A stretch of DNA of 64,000 bases from Omphalotus guepiniiformis (lineage: Eukaryota; Basidiomycota; Agaricomycetes; Agaricales; Omphalotaceae): NCBI GenBank assembly GCA_028554645.1, contig JAQOOI010000072.1:372001-436000 (forward strand), written 5' to 3'. The notes under the pieces are model-generated. The model did no database searches, was not told where the DNA came from, and worked only from the letters and a program-made list of their open reading frames with translations. The translations under genes and the position numbers were made by a program. Positions 23,662 through 34,900 of the stretch are shown here, in pieces; the stretch's first letter is position 1; every line of letters begins with the position of its first letter.

Positions 23662-24143
23662 ATGCGCCAGGAGGAACCGTTTCTGTGGTCTCTGAATACT
23701 AAGTGGAGTTGTACGCCTTGGCGCTGGTTAGCCCCGCAGAAAAAACAGAGATACAGAAAGCGTACATCTGTTAAGTCGGAGTAGTTTTGGGTTACGAGAC
23801 GGATGGGTTACGCAGGTATTTATAGGGACTGAGAACCCCCATGACGGCGTACTTAGAAGTTGGTGCTCAAAGTTTAGCGCCAAGTAAACCCGAATCCGGC
23901 CTCTTCTTCAGTACTAATAGGGGTTCAATTGCTGTCTCGATTGTGCGTGTAGTAGTGCTAATGGAGGATACAAGGCCTGTCTCTAACACCACTTAGGCAT
24001 AAGCGTAGATAACCATCGAGCGTACACAAATGGTGTAGTAGAATAGGGTCCGACTAGGAATACGAGGGGCTCAAGGGTCAGAAACCAAACCGTATGCGAG
24101 AGAGCCAAAGCGAAACTCACCGCAACGCAGGTGGCAAGAAAGC

Positions 24144-24939
24144 CTAAACCTTTCTTTTGGTTTGGAAAGGTAATTGCCCCCGTCGATATAGAGCGACAAT
24201 CTCTTCTACACCAATCAATGAATGACAAGCCACATCCCTGAGATCGTTCAATACACCGTTGACCTTCGCTTGAATGCCCTGAATTTCTGCGTGAGCAGCG
24301 TCGGAACCAACTGCCTGGACAAAACCTGAACAACACTCTCTGATGGTGGCCTGCATCTTTTGTAAGGGCTCCAAGCTATTGTAAAGCACGTTTCCCTCCT
24401 CACCCCGCCTCTTCTGTCGAATGAACTCTGCGTAGAGGTTTTCGAGATAAGTTGTGTGGGAGTCAGTGTTGCCAAGTAGAACAGCAAGTTCTTCATTGAT
24501 CTTCCTTGCTTTTTGCAGCGGACCGACGGCCTTGCCTCGGCTGTTGAGCGGTAAGCAAGAGAAAGCCAAGATTGAGTACAAGAAAAGAGTAGTATGAATA
24601 GCAACGCACATTCATGGCTTATCCTGGCGTCCTTTGCTCGTCTGTTTTTCCAATTCGGCCTTGTGTTCTTTGGCCTTGGTCTTTCGGCTGAGAGTATATG
24701 ATTTGTGTGAGAGCAGAAAACTACCTGAGATACCCTAAGAGACCCACCTTGCTCGACGCTGCTTTCTGATCCTGGCCTTTTGTTGTTGATTATTGATCTC
24801 AACTTTGTTCCTTCGTGAGTGTAAGTGAGTCTGAAGCTTGTAGACACTGAAGTACGAACTTTTCGTAGTATTTAGCACTCTTGAAGCGATTGGCGGCCTT
24901 TTGTTCAGCGGTGGTGTGGTAGAGGCGAGGACGGGGCAT
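24144..24939 (-). CDS. MPRPR-type basic protein of KDZ island, possibly disabled
   Basis: Exon one starts at 24939 with MPRPRLYHTTAEQKAANRFK, a start typical of a widespread transposon-linked Agaricomycete family with a basic N-terminal segment. It is followed by NNQQQKARIRKQRRA in exon two and a Lys-rich exon three. The last part (24510-24144) is a helical region, NEELAVLLGNTDSHTTYLEN to LIGVEEIVALYRRGQLPFQT, matching the same family's C terminus. In my splicing, exon three reaches an in-frame TGA just before a plausible donor near 24610, so either the exon edge is wrong or the gene carries a stop. The basic N terminus suggests DNA binding. Function unknown. Confidence 0.5.
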
Positions 24940-25310
24940 GGTGGTTGCAAGTAAACCACAAGCGGAACCTGGAAATAGTAGAGCACTTGTCTTACTTTTT
25001 TATTTTCTTAGCCTGCGACGTAAAAGTTTCCAAATAGCTGCAAGTACATAGTCTGAGTGCACTAGTATATTTTTCTAAGAACTGCGAGACATGATGCGTG
25101 TATCGGAATGAAAACATATAGCGATGAATACTTCCGGAATCAACTTCCGGATTTCCGGATGGGCGCTTACTCACATAGATGTTCGCTTCAAGGCTCTTTG
25201 TCGGGTGTTCTTTCGAGTTACCCCGTAAACGTGTGGGTGGACGAGGCGTACGAATGGCAGGGATTGTTGTAATTCAAAACAACTACATTGTTACACCAAT
25301 AGCTACAGGT

Positions 25311-26562
25311 CTACGAGTCTACTCGCTGCACTAGTTCATCAAGTGAGGAAAAAAGTTTGACATGCTCGAGGAACTTGTCGTCTTTCCCCTCCATCATTGC
25401 GTTGTATCTAGCCGGGTCAGTTTGCTGGAGTTCCTCCTCAGTCTGACACCCGTTCTCCACGTATCGAAACAGCGCTCCCGCAGTGTACTGAGTGACTGAG
25501 TTGTGTTTCTCACCTGGCAGGAAGTCAGTGTAAAATCATTCATCGGGTGGTGTAAGTACCTTTGCACACTGGGATATTCGAATGAGTACACACGGCAGAA
25601 GGAATTGCGACAGACGACCCAGCAGGAAAGTCCACCACTAACCCTAGCTCCCAAAGAATGATTTGACCTCCCTTGGTGGGGTCAAACTTACCGAGGGCTG
25701 TGATTATGCACCAGCCAAAGGCGTAGTTCATAAAATCGCGGTGTCGAAAGGTCCATACATTAGCCCCGAAATTCAGAGCAATTGCAGCAAACACGGAGCG
25801 ATTGAAATTGCGGGAAAGTTGGGGGTTGGCTTTGCAGACCGCGTTGATTGTGTACTGATAGCGCTTATGGAGTCGGGGTGCCCAAGCAGCAAATGCCGCT
25901 GAAGTTCATCAGCAAGAGATTTGGAGCAAAAAACATATGGAGGCTTACCACTTTGATAGGATGCCATCGCGACAAAGGATTCTGCCCCTACAAGGCGGTC
26001 CAACATCTGGGCCCAACTGCCGTTGTCTAGCGCTACCGGTCTATTGGTACCCATACCCATGACAAACCCACGGTTGAATGCTGGGAAGCGGCCTCGCCGA
26101 TGGTCTGCCGCAGTAGGTTTAATCTTCGCAGCAATTCGCTCTGTCTCCATGCGTTCGAAAGCATCGTCCATTAGCGATAGCCACTTAGGATCATCTGGTC
26201 GGCCCATGAGCATCGCCACTACCCGTTGGTTGCTGTCTAGAATGGGGGTAGGCGTGCTGAAAAAGAAGCCTCAACGACTGAGAAGTGCGCGCCCTTGAAT
26301 AGAACACTTACACGCCGTCCCACGTAATATGCCGCAGACAGAAACGTCTGGTGAGGACTCCGAGTGTATAAGCAACTTTCACACCCACTCGTCCACCCAC
26401 TTCCTGCCATTTCATATCGCCCATCTTGCCAATGAAGGCTCCGTGTGCGTAGTCGAGTAATTCCGCAGGTTTTTTGCTGGTTACCGGCTGGGACGGAACA
26501 ATGTATTTTCGAATGGTCTTTTTGCGAGGGACGGGGGTGTAATCGGGGGAGTCCTTCGCCGC
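25311..26562 (-). pseudogene. TET/JBP-family dioxygenase, catalytic 3' part, separated from its 5' exons by a retrotransposon
   Basis: TET/JBP enzymes are Fe(II)/2-oxoglutarate dioxygenases that oxidise modified pyrimidines in DNA; fungal copies commonly ride on KDZ transposons. Exons on the minus strand contain the family core: AAFAAWAPRLHKRYQY, FAAIALNFGANVWTFRHRDF with the HxD iron ligands (HRD), FGWCIITALGKFDPTKGGQI, LWELGLVVDFPAGSSVAIPS and the distal His in THSNIPV. A last exon after an intron near 25514-25560 reads EKHNSVTQYTAGALFRYVEN and ends at 25311. All expected catalytic residues I can place are intact. The coding frame runs without a break into the retrotransposon edge at 26562 and continues at 43093-43748. 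The gene is therefore split by 16.5 kb and probably no longer makes the full protein. Confidence 0.82.
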
Positions 26563-28404
26563 TGTTGCGTCAAAAAGCCTTTCAGTACTGAAATCTATCA
26601 GATTGAAGTAAATATGGAATGTTCAAGCATTGAAAACTGAACATAAAGGACTAGAGTCACCCCAGACTGCTAGTTAAGACATGAAACATACTTGTACTCA
26701 CAATACCTAAGTGTAGTGTTTGCTACAGTACTAGATCTGGTGCTAAGCAACTGTGACCAATGGGTTATACAAAGAGATACTAGTTATGCCTCTCCAGATG
26801 TGTTGGAATTCCAATGTTCCATACCAGATTGAGTTGGTCAGACCCACCCTTTAATAACTAGAGACTCTACCAAGTGTTGTTGACTGTAATCCAAGGGGTT
26901 GATGGATTTTCACTTCGATTGAACAACTATCTAAGTCCTTTGGACTGATCAAAAAGTTCCAGCTGGTCTTGCTAACTAAGTTGGCACTATAAGATTGAAT
27001 GCTGAGAATATGGGCAATCTTGAAGATTGTATTACCAGAGAAATATTGTACATTGAGTACTATGTGGATATAATGTCACTGAGATGAAATGCCAATCTGT
27101 GTAATAATGGAAGTAGATTCAAAGTTACATCTGCACAAATGAGTTAGATACTCAATACTCATGATGGAAGGAGTTAGATACTGAAAATGAGTATCTCTCT
27201 GGATCTGAGTATCTCTCTGAAATTCAGTAACCCTCTGAACTTGATGAGAGACAAAGGCACTCTAATTGGAGGTCTTAGACGAAACTATGGGATAGAATAC
27301 TGTCCTAGGAGAAGCTGAGAGCTATCCTAAACAAGAAATATAACCTGAGTACAAATCTGACCAAAAAGAGATGTATAGGGGTAAAACTTGAAATAAACAG
27401 TTACTGTACCTTACTGTGGCTGATAGAAACGATGAAGCCTGGTCTAGATAAGCTCTAGAGCTTCTACACAACTCCTAATGCTGCCCTAGTAGAGGAGAAT
27501 GTGCCAATTTTGGAGAAACTTATAGGGGACCAGATTTGCAATGCACTGAGGAGAATGTCACCTGTCAGGATACTGGTTGCTATTTACATGTTCTGGACCT
27601 TTATTTAGATACCCTGGGTGCGCCCTAACACACCTAGAACGCGGACAAAGCGATATATTTCTGTTTTTATACCAATCTATACCCAAAGTGCCTACTTTTG
27701 ACTATCTAACTGGAAAATTACCTAGAAAACTACCTAAAAAGAATCCAATCTCTGCTCAATTGATACTTACTTACTTTTGACTCATTTACTGTTCAGATTA
27801 CTCTTTTAATTTTGAGATATATGTTTGATTTTATGATTTAGTATATATAGCTTACAGAGTATCTATTTAGATTTTCTTAAGCAAGTACTGCCCAAAGCTA
27901 CAAGCCAAAGCAGGAAAACCTTCTTAGACGAAATATAGCCTGGCTCTTTAGAGTTCAGTTCGAGAAATATCCAGTTGTGAAAACTTCTGTAAAGTCCCTT
28001 GTGGCAGATAAATTGAAAGAGATACTGAATCTTTGCTGAAACTGCTGTTCTGTCTGTGCTGAATCTGCCTGCTGAAACTGTCTGTGCTGCATCTGAAACT
28101 GTTCCCTGCATTGTCTGACCATTGGATCAAGTTTAACATCGAGATTAATTGTCCTGAATCCCTCCTGAACCCTGAAAACCACCCTTACCTTCTGTCTGAA
28201 TCTTGTGTTTTGAGATACCCTCTGCCATTTTTCACCCAGATTGAGATAAAGACATCTGTAACCCTGCAGATTGAAAGTTCAATTGTTGCGTCTAACTGTG
28301 CGGAATCTCTGACAACGCCAGTCACACCTCACCCTACATCATTTTGATTTGAGTTGGATTGTGCTCATTTGAGTATCTCTCTCGTTCATTTCATAGTCAC
28401 TACA
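26563..28404 (+). repeat. 5' LTR
   Basis: 1842 bp, starting TGTTGCGTCAAAAAG and ending CATAGTCACTACA. It is unusually long for the superfamily. It contains GAGTTAGATACT and GAGTATCTCTCT motifs (27145-27230). Short open frames are identical in both LTRs and are not treated as genes. Confidence 0.93.
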
Positions 28405-28406
28405 TC

Positions 28407-28424
28407 TGGAGCCCACCGCGAGGG
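28407..28424 (+). other. Primer binding site
   Basis: TGGAGCCCACCGCGAGGG begins two bases after the LTR and starts with TGG, complementary to a tRNA CCA end. I cannot name the tRNA by eye. Confidence 0.6.
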
Positions 28425-28577
28425 GTGGCTTTAGACTTGATAATTGAACTATCTGTGTATTTACACGTGTCTGGAAATAAATCTGGACTTTTCCTGTGTT
28501 GAACTTTGCCCTGTTCCTCACTTAGCAACAATTTCCTTGAAGTTGTTGAACCATCTATAAGTTTTATAACTTAGAGT

Positions 28578-30488
28578 TTGCTTGTCAAAATTAGCAGCTC
28601 ACAGAGAAACACACGTCCTAGAAAGACTAAGAATTCTGAGAGAGCTGGAACAGAAGAATTGTCACTGAACCAGTCATCCAGAAGGAAAAGTTCCAAAGGA
28701 AAAGAGAAAGAAGTCATACCTGAACCAGATTCAAGTTCCCTTTCGTCTCTTTCGTCCCTAAGTACGATTCCTGAACGGAATATACCTCCAGATTTATCTG
28801 AACTCTCAGCTAGATACAAGAAAAATAAGAGGAACTTTGTTAACAGTCCTCAATATTTTGCCTTGACACATAAAAGAATCCCTGTTAAAATAATAAGGAA
28901 CCCGAGAAACAATATGTCTACTCATGACAATGCTACTGGGAATGAAGCTCCCCAACAACAAGGACCTACCCAAGGACCTGTTGAGATGGAAGAGATCTTC
29001 ATTTTTGGAAATGCAACAGGAATGCAGATTCCTGTTCCTGCAGCTAAAGAGTTGCAAAATGAGAAACTACCTAAAGTCTCTAAGCAGGCCCCCATCTTCG
29101 ATAAGAAACATCCATCTGAATTGGTTGCATGGTTGGCAGAGCTGGAAGGCATCTTTGTGTCAACCGGAACTAAAACAGATGCGGCTAAAGTAATGTTGGC
29201 TCTCAGATACATGGAGTTCCATACCCGTGAAGAGTTTCAACGGCTTCAAGCTGTTAAAGATTTGGATTGGGATGCTTTTAAAGAGGCATTAATGAAAAAT
29301 TTCCCTGAATCTGCAGATAGAGGACTGGGATCTAGACAAAGATTGTATGCTATCATTGATGCATATAAGCTCGTAGTGCTTGGTGCTATTCAGAAACTGA
29401 TGGCATTTAAAAGAGAGTATGAGATTGAGTATGAGAAACTATCTTCTGGTACTACACCTGTAGTATCAAACTCAGAAGCTGTAGCTGGTTTCTTGAGTGC
29501 ACTAGATGAACCCTTCAGAAGAAAACTTCTGGACCGCCTAGAAAACAAAGTGATCAATGGCCACTTACAAGTTCAGAGAGAGGATGACCCTTTTACTCTG
29601 AAAGATGTAATGTCTGAGGCTGAAAAACTCTGTTCTGTAAAAAGAGCAGGGGGATACAACTTTGGTTTATTCTTGAATGGTCCAAATCTGGCAGAAGGAT
29701 ACTCTAGGATACTCCCAACAACTGAGCAGAGTGCTACAAGGAAGTTATATGATCCTTACCAAGTAGCATCTACTGTGAAGTCAGAACCAGATCAGTGGGC
29801 AATGAAATTGTCTGCAACAGTGGATAGTCACCAGAACCAGTTTAACCAGATTAGACAAGCCCAGGAGACGAATCTGGCAGCTCTTGCAAAGCTATCTGAG
29901 ACAGTTGCTAACTTGGCAAAAATGACCCAAGCAACTTCTAGCTCAGTTAGGATGAACATGAATGCTCCAAATTCCCAATCTGGACCTGGAATGAACTCTA
30001 ATGGACACAATAGTGTACAAAGATCGTCCCAGATGTCATCTGTGAATAATAATACTCATGCTGACTCCAATTGCTATATGTGTGATGAGCCTGGACATAG
30101 ATCTATGGACTGTCCACATCAACTTAGATTTATCAGGTTGGGGTGGATGATCAAAAATAGTGCTGGTAAATGGGCATTGAAAGATGGAGTATATTGGCCA
30201 AGAGCTGATCCATCTGATACTCGGTCTAAGAAAGAGAAGATTGAGGAAATTGCCAAAAGACATGGATGGGAACAACCTTCCTCTCATGTTGACCAGAACT
30301 TGTATGCTTTTGAGGATGAGGATTCTGCTATAGCAGGTCCCTCTCAAAGTAGTTCATTAGATGCTATCAACAGCCTTGTTGCTCAATTCAGTCAGGTTTG
30401 CAATACTTTGCAGAATCTGGCACCAGCAGCTAAATCTGAAACTAAGCAGATTTTGAAACGAGAAAACAACTCTGAGTCGAAAAACTAG
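28578..30488 (+). CDS. gag: Gag polyprotein
   Basis: Up to 636 codons open. The first ATG is at 28914, giving 524 residues, but the frame is open and protein-like (Ser-rich, KGKEKEVIPEPDSSS) from about 28575, so translation may begin upstream by splicing or a non-AUG start. The capsid-like region includes FDKKHPSELVAWLAELEGIF and FQRLQAVKDLDWDAFKEALM. A zinc knuckle, CYMCDEPGHRSMDC, lies at about 30072-30113 (CX2CX4HX4C). Gag packages the element RNA into virus-like particles. The frame ends at TAG 30486-30488, overlapping the pro frame by about 12 bases. Confidence 0.88.
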   Translation: MLVKISSSQRNTRPRKTKNSERAGTEELSLNQSSRRKSSKGKEKEVIPEPDSSSLSSLSSLSTIPERNIPPDLSELSARYKKNKRNFVNSPQYFALTHKRIPVKIIRNPRNNMSTHDNATGNEAPQQQGPTQGPVEMEEIFIFGNATGMQIPVPAAKELQNEKLPKVSKQAPIFDKKHPSELVAWLAELEGIFVSTGTKTDAAKVMLALRYMEFHTREEFQRLQAVKDLDWDAFKEALMKNFPESADRGLGSRQRLYAIIDAYKLVVLGAIQKLMAFKREYEIEYEKLSSGTTPVVSNSEAVAGFLSALDEPFRRKLLDRLENKVINGHLQVQREDDPFTLKDVMSEAEKLCSVKRAGGYNFGLFLNGPNLAEGYSRILPTTEQSATRKLYDPYQVASTVKSEPDQWAMKLSATVDSHQNQFNQIRQAQETNLAALAKLSETVANLAKMTQATSSSVRMNMNAPNSQSGPGMNSNGHNSVQRSSQMSSVNNNTHADSNCYMCDEPGHRSMDCPHQLRFIRLGWMIKNSAGKWALKDGVYWPRADPSDTRSKKEKIEEIAKRHGWEQPSSHVDQNLYAFEDEDSAIAGPSQSSSLDAINSLVAQFSQVCNTLQNLAPAAKSETKQILKRENNSESKN

Positions 30489-30490
30489 AG
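30476..30490 (+). promoter_or_regulatory. Candidate -1 frameshift site between gag and pro
   Basis: In the gag frame the codons tcg aaa aac tag form G_AAA_AAC directly before the stop. A -1 slip there enters the pro frame, which is open from 30476. The heptamer is near but not fully canonical (first base G, not A). Confidence 0.45.
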
Positions 30491-30496
30491 TTTCCA

Positions 30497-31894
30497 ATGA
30501 AGGAGATTGGTGAAGAAGCTGTATATACTCAGAATCCTTCTCACAAAACAGGTCAATCTCCTGAGGAAAGTAAACTTGTAAAGAAAAAGAGAGTTGAAGT
30601 GTTACTACCTACACTAAGACCATCTGAAAGGGAGAAATACAGACCCCCTGCTATGAGAAAAGAGCCCGTTCGTTTTGAACTACCCGTTGATTCTGACACT
30701 GAGGAGATTGAATCTCCCTCTGAAAATAACAACAATGTTGCACGGAGAGTATCTAACCGTCCGTTTGATCATGTAAAGGCAATAGATAGGCCACCTATAC
30801 CAAAGGGAATGCCTGTAGGGAGCCAGAACAAGTCAAATGAGACTGAAGGAGCTCAATCTGGAACTAAAGATGGAATGAATATTGACACAAGGAATGCTAT
30901 TGTATACACAAAGCCTCCACGTAAATCTGAGCCTGATTTCAAGCTTAGAAACTCGTTATTCAAACCGGGTCTAGCAGAAGAAATTGCAGACAAAATCTTT
31001 AGATCTGAGATAGATATAAGTAGTGGGGACCTCATTGCTATATCTCCAGCACTTCAGAAGATTATGCAGAGAAAATTGAAGAACAACAGAGTATATAAGC
31101 GTCCTGTAAAGGCTTTTGTTCATGAAATAAGGGATGAAGATGGTCCTGATGGTATTCTACCAGAAGAAGATGTCAATCTGGTACAGGCAAATTATATGGT
31201 CTTTATTGAAGATATGGCCTATGAAAGGGAAGATGTGTTTATTGTCCTAGATGAAGACACAGAAGACCTTAAGAAAGGCTCAGTGGTACACAAGGATGTT
31301 GTGGACCAGTATCAGAAAGATGTACCTCCAGATGAGAGGAACAAGATCATTATAGTAGCCAGCCAGACTGACAGCCTAAAGGCAATCTACCCAAAGATTA
31401 ATCACTCTGATCAACAAGTTGAGACAGTAGTTGATAGTGGTTCTCAAATCGTGTCCATGGATACAAGAGTAGCTATTGGACTTGGTTTAAGATGGGACCC
31501 AGAGACTGTGATCCATATGCAAAGTGCAAATGGTCAATTACAGGCTACTAGGGGACTAGCAAGAAATGTACCATTTACCTTTGGAGAAATAACTATCTAT
31601 ATGCAGATCCACATAATAGATAAAGTGCCTTATGATGTTCTTTTGGGAAGACCATTTGATGTGTTGACAAGCAGTGTAGTCAGAAACTTTGAAACTGGAG
31701 AACAAGAGATCACCATTACAGATCCAAACAGTGGAATGAAGTGTACAATGGGAACATATGACAGAGGTAGAGGAATCAAGGTTAAACCTATTCCTGGTGA
31801 ACCAAAGCTTGTCCCTGAAACACAGAAATCTGCGAGTGTCCCGGTGAAAAATGAGGGAGACTCTCAAAATTTTCGTCGGACCTCAATGAACTGA
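30497..31894 (+). CDS. pro: Protease-containing polyprotein (retropepsin-like)
   Basis: 465 residues from ATG 30497; the frame is open upstream to 30476. The N-terminal 300 residues are charged and unrecognised. The retropepsin core is VVDSGSQIVSMDTRVAIGLG, with the catalytic DSG, then VPYDVLLGRPFDVL, the second conserved strand of Ty3/gypsy proteases (LLGRPF). It would cleave Gag and Pol during particle maturation. The frame differs from both gag and pol, so production probably depends on ribosomal frameshifting at each junction. Confidence 0.85.
   Translation: MKEIGEEAVYTQNPSHKTGQSPEESKLVKKKRVEVLLPTLRPSEREKYRPPAMRKEPVRFELPVDSDTEEIESPSENNNNVARRVSNRPFDHVKAIDRPPIPKGMPVGSQNKSNETEGAQSGTKDGMNIDTRNAIVYTKPPRKSEPDFKLRNSLFKPGLAEEIADKIFRSEIDISSGDLIAISPALQKIMQRKLKNNRVYKRPVKAFVHEIRDEDGPDGILPEEDVNLVQANYMVFIEDMAYEREDVFIVLDEDTEDLKKGSVVHKDVVDQYQKDVPPDERNKIIIVASQTDSLKAIYPKINHSDQQVETVVDSGSQIVSMDTRVAIGLGLRWDPETVIHMQSANGQLQATRGLARNVPFTFGEITIYMQIHIIDKVPYDVLLGRPFDVLTSSVVRNFETGEQEITITDPNSGMKCTMGTYDRGRGIKVKPIPGEPKLVPETQKSASVPVKNEGDSQNFRRTSMN
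31867..31873 (+). promoter_or_regulatory. -1 frameshift heptamer A_AAT_TTT between pro and pol
   Basis: In pro-frame codons caa aat ttt cgt the bases at 31867-31873 are AAATTTT, which fits X_XXY_YYZ exactly. After a -1 slip the pol frame is open (reading FSSDLNELIRDQGEVAVCIE) into the pol ATG at 31930. A downstream pseudoknot was not assessed. Confidence 0.65.
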
Positions 31895-31929
31895 TAAGAG
31901 ATCAGGGAGAGGTAGCTGTTTGTATTGAA

Positions 31930-34900
31930 ATGGATGAAGATGGCAATGCCACAATTGCTGGATATAAGCTGCCAGACAATGAATTGTTTTCAGAACCTGA
32001 AAAGGCTGAGGCATTTGTGTTTGCAGCTGAATCCATCATAAGAGAAAACGATATAGCGGCTGCAGATTCGGTTAGATCGTATTTAAATCGGTCTGTAGAC
32101 TCAGAAAAGAAACAAGTGTTCTGTACCTGGCGAGAAAATTTAAATTTGAATTCAAAAGAGCACTTAGATACTCAGAATTCAGACTTAGATACTTGCACGG
32201 TACTTAATCACACTTCGGAACCCGCATCTGGAACTGAAAAGAGGATGAATAAGGGTAAAACGGTCAAAAGAGAACCGAAACCAGTCCAATCTTCAAGACC
32301 CAGATGGAGTAGAGATAAGAATGGCAACAAAATGGCCAGATTGGTGACTGTTTTGGCTTCTAGAAAGTACAAACCAGTTGCTATTAAGGTCAAACCTGTT
32401 AAAGCTACCTTACCTGCAGAATTCCGGATTGAAAGAAAAATAATTGGAGATCCGTTAAAAGATATGCCTAAGTTACCTACTCATCCTCCAGATTTCACTC
32501 CTGGTGAGAGGTACTCTCAAGAAAGAAAAGAAATTGTAGACAAGAATCATAATGAAGGATTCTTATGGCCTGAAGAAATGAAACTTGTACACCATCTTAT
32601 GAAAGTCCAAGAAAAAGCATTTGCATGGGAAGCATCTGAAGGAGGAACCTTTAATACAGAGTTCTTTCCTCCAGTAAAGTTTCCAGTGTTACCACACACC
32701 CCTTGGGTAGAAAGGAATATTCCTATACCTCCAGGGATCTATGATCAAGTGTGTAAAATGATTAAGGACAAAATAGATGCTGGTGTATATGAGCCTTCTA
32801 GTTCATCCTATAGATCCAGATGGTTCTGTGTCTTAAAGAAAGATGGAAAAAGCTTAAGATTGGTCCATAGTTTAGAACCACTCAATAAAGTGACTATTCA
32901 ACATTCGGGAATTCCTCCTGCAACTGCAGATATAGCTAGAAGCTTCTCTGGAAGAGCATGTTTGGGTTTACTGGATATCTTTGTTGGGTATGATGAGAGG
33001 CTGGTTGATGAAAGTTCAAGAGATCTTACAACCTTCCAAACACCTTTTGGCCCACATAGATTAGTGAAGTTACCTATGGGTTGGACAAATTCTGTACCAA
33101 TCTACCATGATGATGTTACATATATCTTCAGAGATGAAATTCCACATGTAACTAAACCTTACATTGATGATGTACCAGTAAAAGGGCCTGTCAGCAGATA
33201 TGAAACTGCAGATGGAGGTTATGAAACTATCCCTGAAAATTCTGGCATCAGAAGATTTGTGTGGGAGCATCTGCAGAATATGAACAGAATTGTGCAAAGA
33301 ATGAAACATGCTGGTGGTACCTTTGCAGGGACCAAAGCTTTCATCTGCGTAGCTGAAGGTGATGTTGTTGGACATCATGTCAGTTATGAAGGAGAAAAGC
33401 CAGTGGAAAGGCTAGCTGAAGTTGTCCTGACTTGTGATGCATCAAAATGGTCTGAGAAGAAAGATATCCGGTCATTTTTGGGCACTGCTGGTCAGATGAG
33501 AATGTTCATAAAGGATTATGCCAAGAAAGCAAAACCTTTGACAATCTTAACTGGAGATGTGCCTTTTCAAATGGGTCCTGCAGAACTGGAAGCTGTAGAA
33601 ATGATTAAAGATGGGATTAGGAATGCTCCAGCACTCCGTCCTATTGACTATGATTTAAGTACTGGAATCACCCTTTCAGTAGATACTTCCTGGATGGCAG
33701 TAGGTTTCCAACTATATCAGAGAGACCCTGCAGATTCAAAGAAAAAGTTCTACAACTGGATGGGTTCTATTACCTTAAATGAGAGAGAAGCAAGGTTTTC
33801 TCAACCCAAGAGAGAACTATATGGCTTGATGTTGGCCTTACAACAAACATACTACCAGACATATGGATGTAGGGATCTTACTGTGGAAACAGATGCAAGC
33901 TATATTAAAGGAATGCTTGACAAACCTAGTAGTGGTCCAAATGCAACTATAAACAGATGGATTGAAGAAATAAGGAAGTTCCACTTCACCTTGGTACACA
34001 TCAAGGGCGCTGAACATAAGGGACCAGATGGACTATCTAGACCACCTAGAGGAACCATACCAACTGAAAGAGCGGCATCTAGAGATCCGGATTCATTTGT
34101 TGATGAAGATGATGGTCTGCCGGTGAAATTCAGAATGGGAGATGGTGAATCTGAGGTACCCTTTAATTTTGAAGCCTTTAAAGATGAAATAGATACTCGA
34201 GGTGGTTACTTGCAGGAAGTTGCAAAGTCAATAGACGACTTTGAAGACGATTTGCAAGAAGCTCTTGAAGACGAACGTCACTTGAATTCCATTAGAGAGC
34301 TGTTAGTAACTCAACATCCAGTATCTAACTCGGTGTTGCAATTTGCACAGACTCTGGTTATACCTGAAGGAGGTACTGAATGGAAACATGAACACCCATA
34401 TAGAGAGGATCACAGATCTGCATCTACAAAGGAACTGGATGAACAACTAGACCTAATCAAAGATTGGTACCTGCAGGGCAATCAGCCTCTAGCTCACCTA
34501 GGTGAGACTGCTATGAAAAAGTTCATTTCCAGGGCTGTAAAGTTCTTTGTAGACAGAGATGGTAGACTCTATAGAAGGAATGATGATACAGGAGGCCAGC
34601 ATAGACTGGTTGTGCCTAAAGAGAAAAGGATGTACATGATGCATGCTGCTCATGACCATCTGGGACATAAAGGAATGTTTGCAACAAAAGCTCTCATAGA
34701 GAAGCGTTTTTGGTGGCCAGATTTGAATGGAGATGTCAATTGGTTTGTCAAATCCTGCCAAATCTGCCAGAGCCGAAAATTAGAATTGTTGAAGATTCCT
34801 CCCACTCTTACACACACTCCCTCCCTGTTTCAGAAGATTCATGTGGATGTATTCAAAGTATCACCTCCAAGTAATGGTTGCAAGGATGTTGTACATGGCA

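Noticed and set aside
27577..27780. 67-residue open frame in the LTR (also 42261-42464)
   Set aside because: Repeated only because LTRs are duplicated; no recognisable motif.
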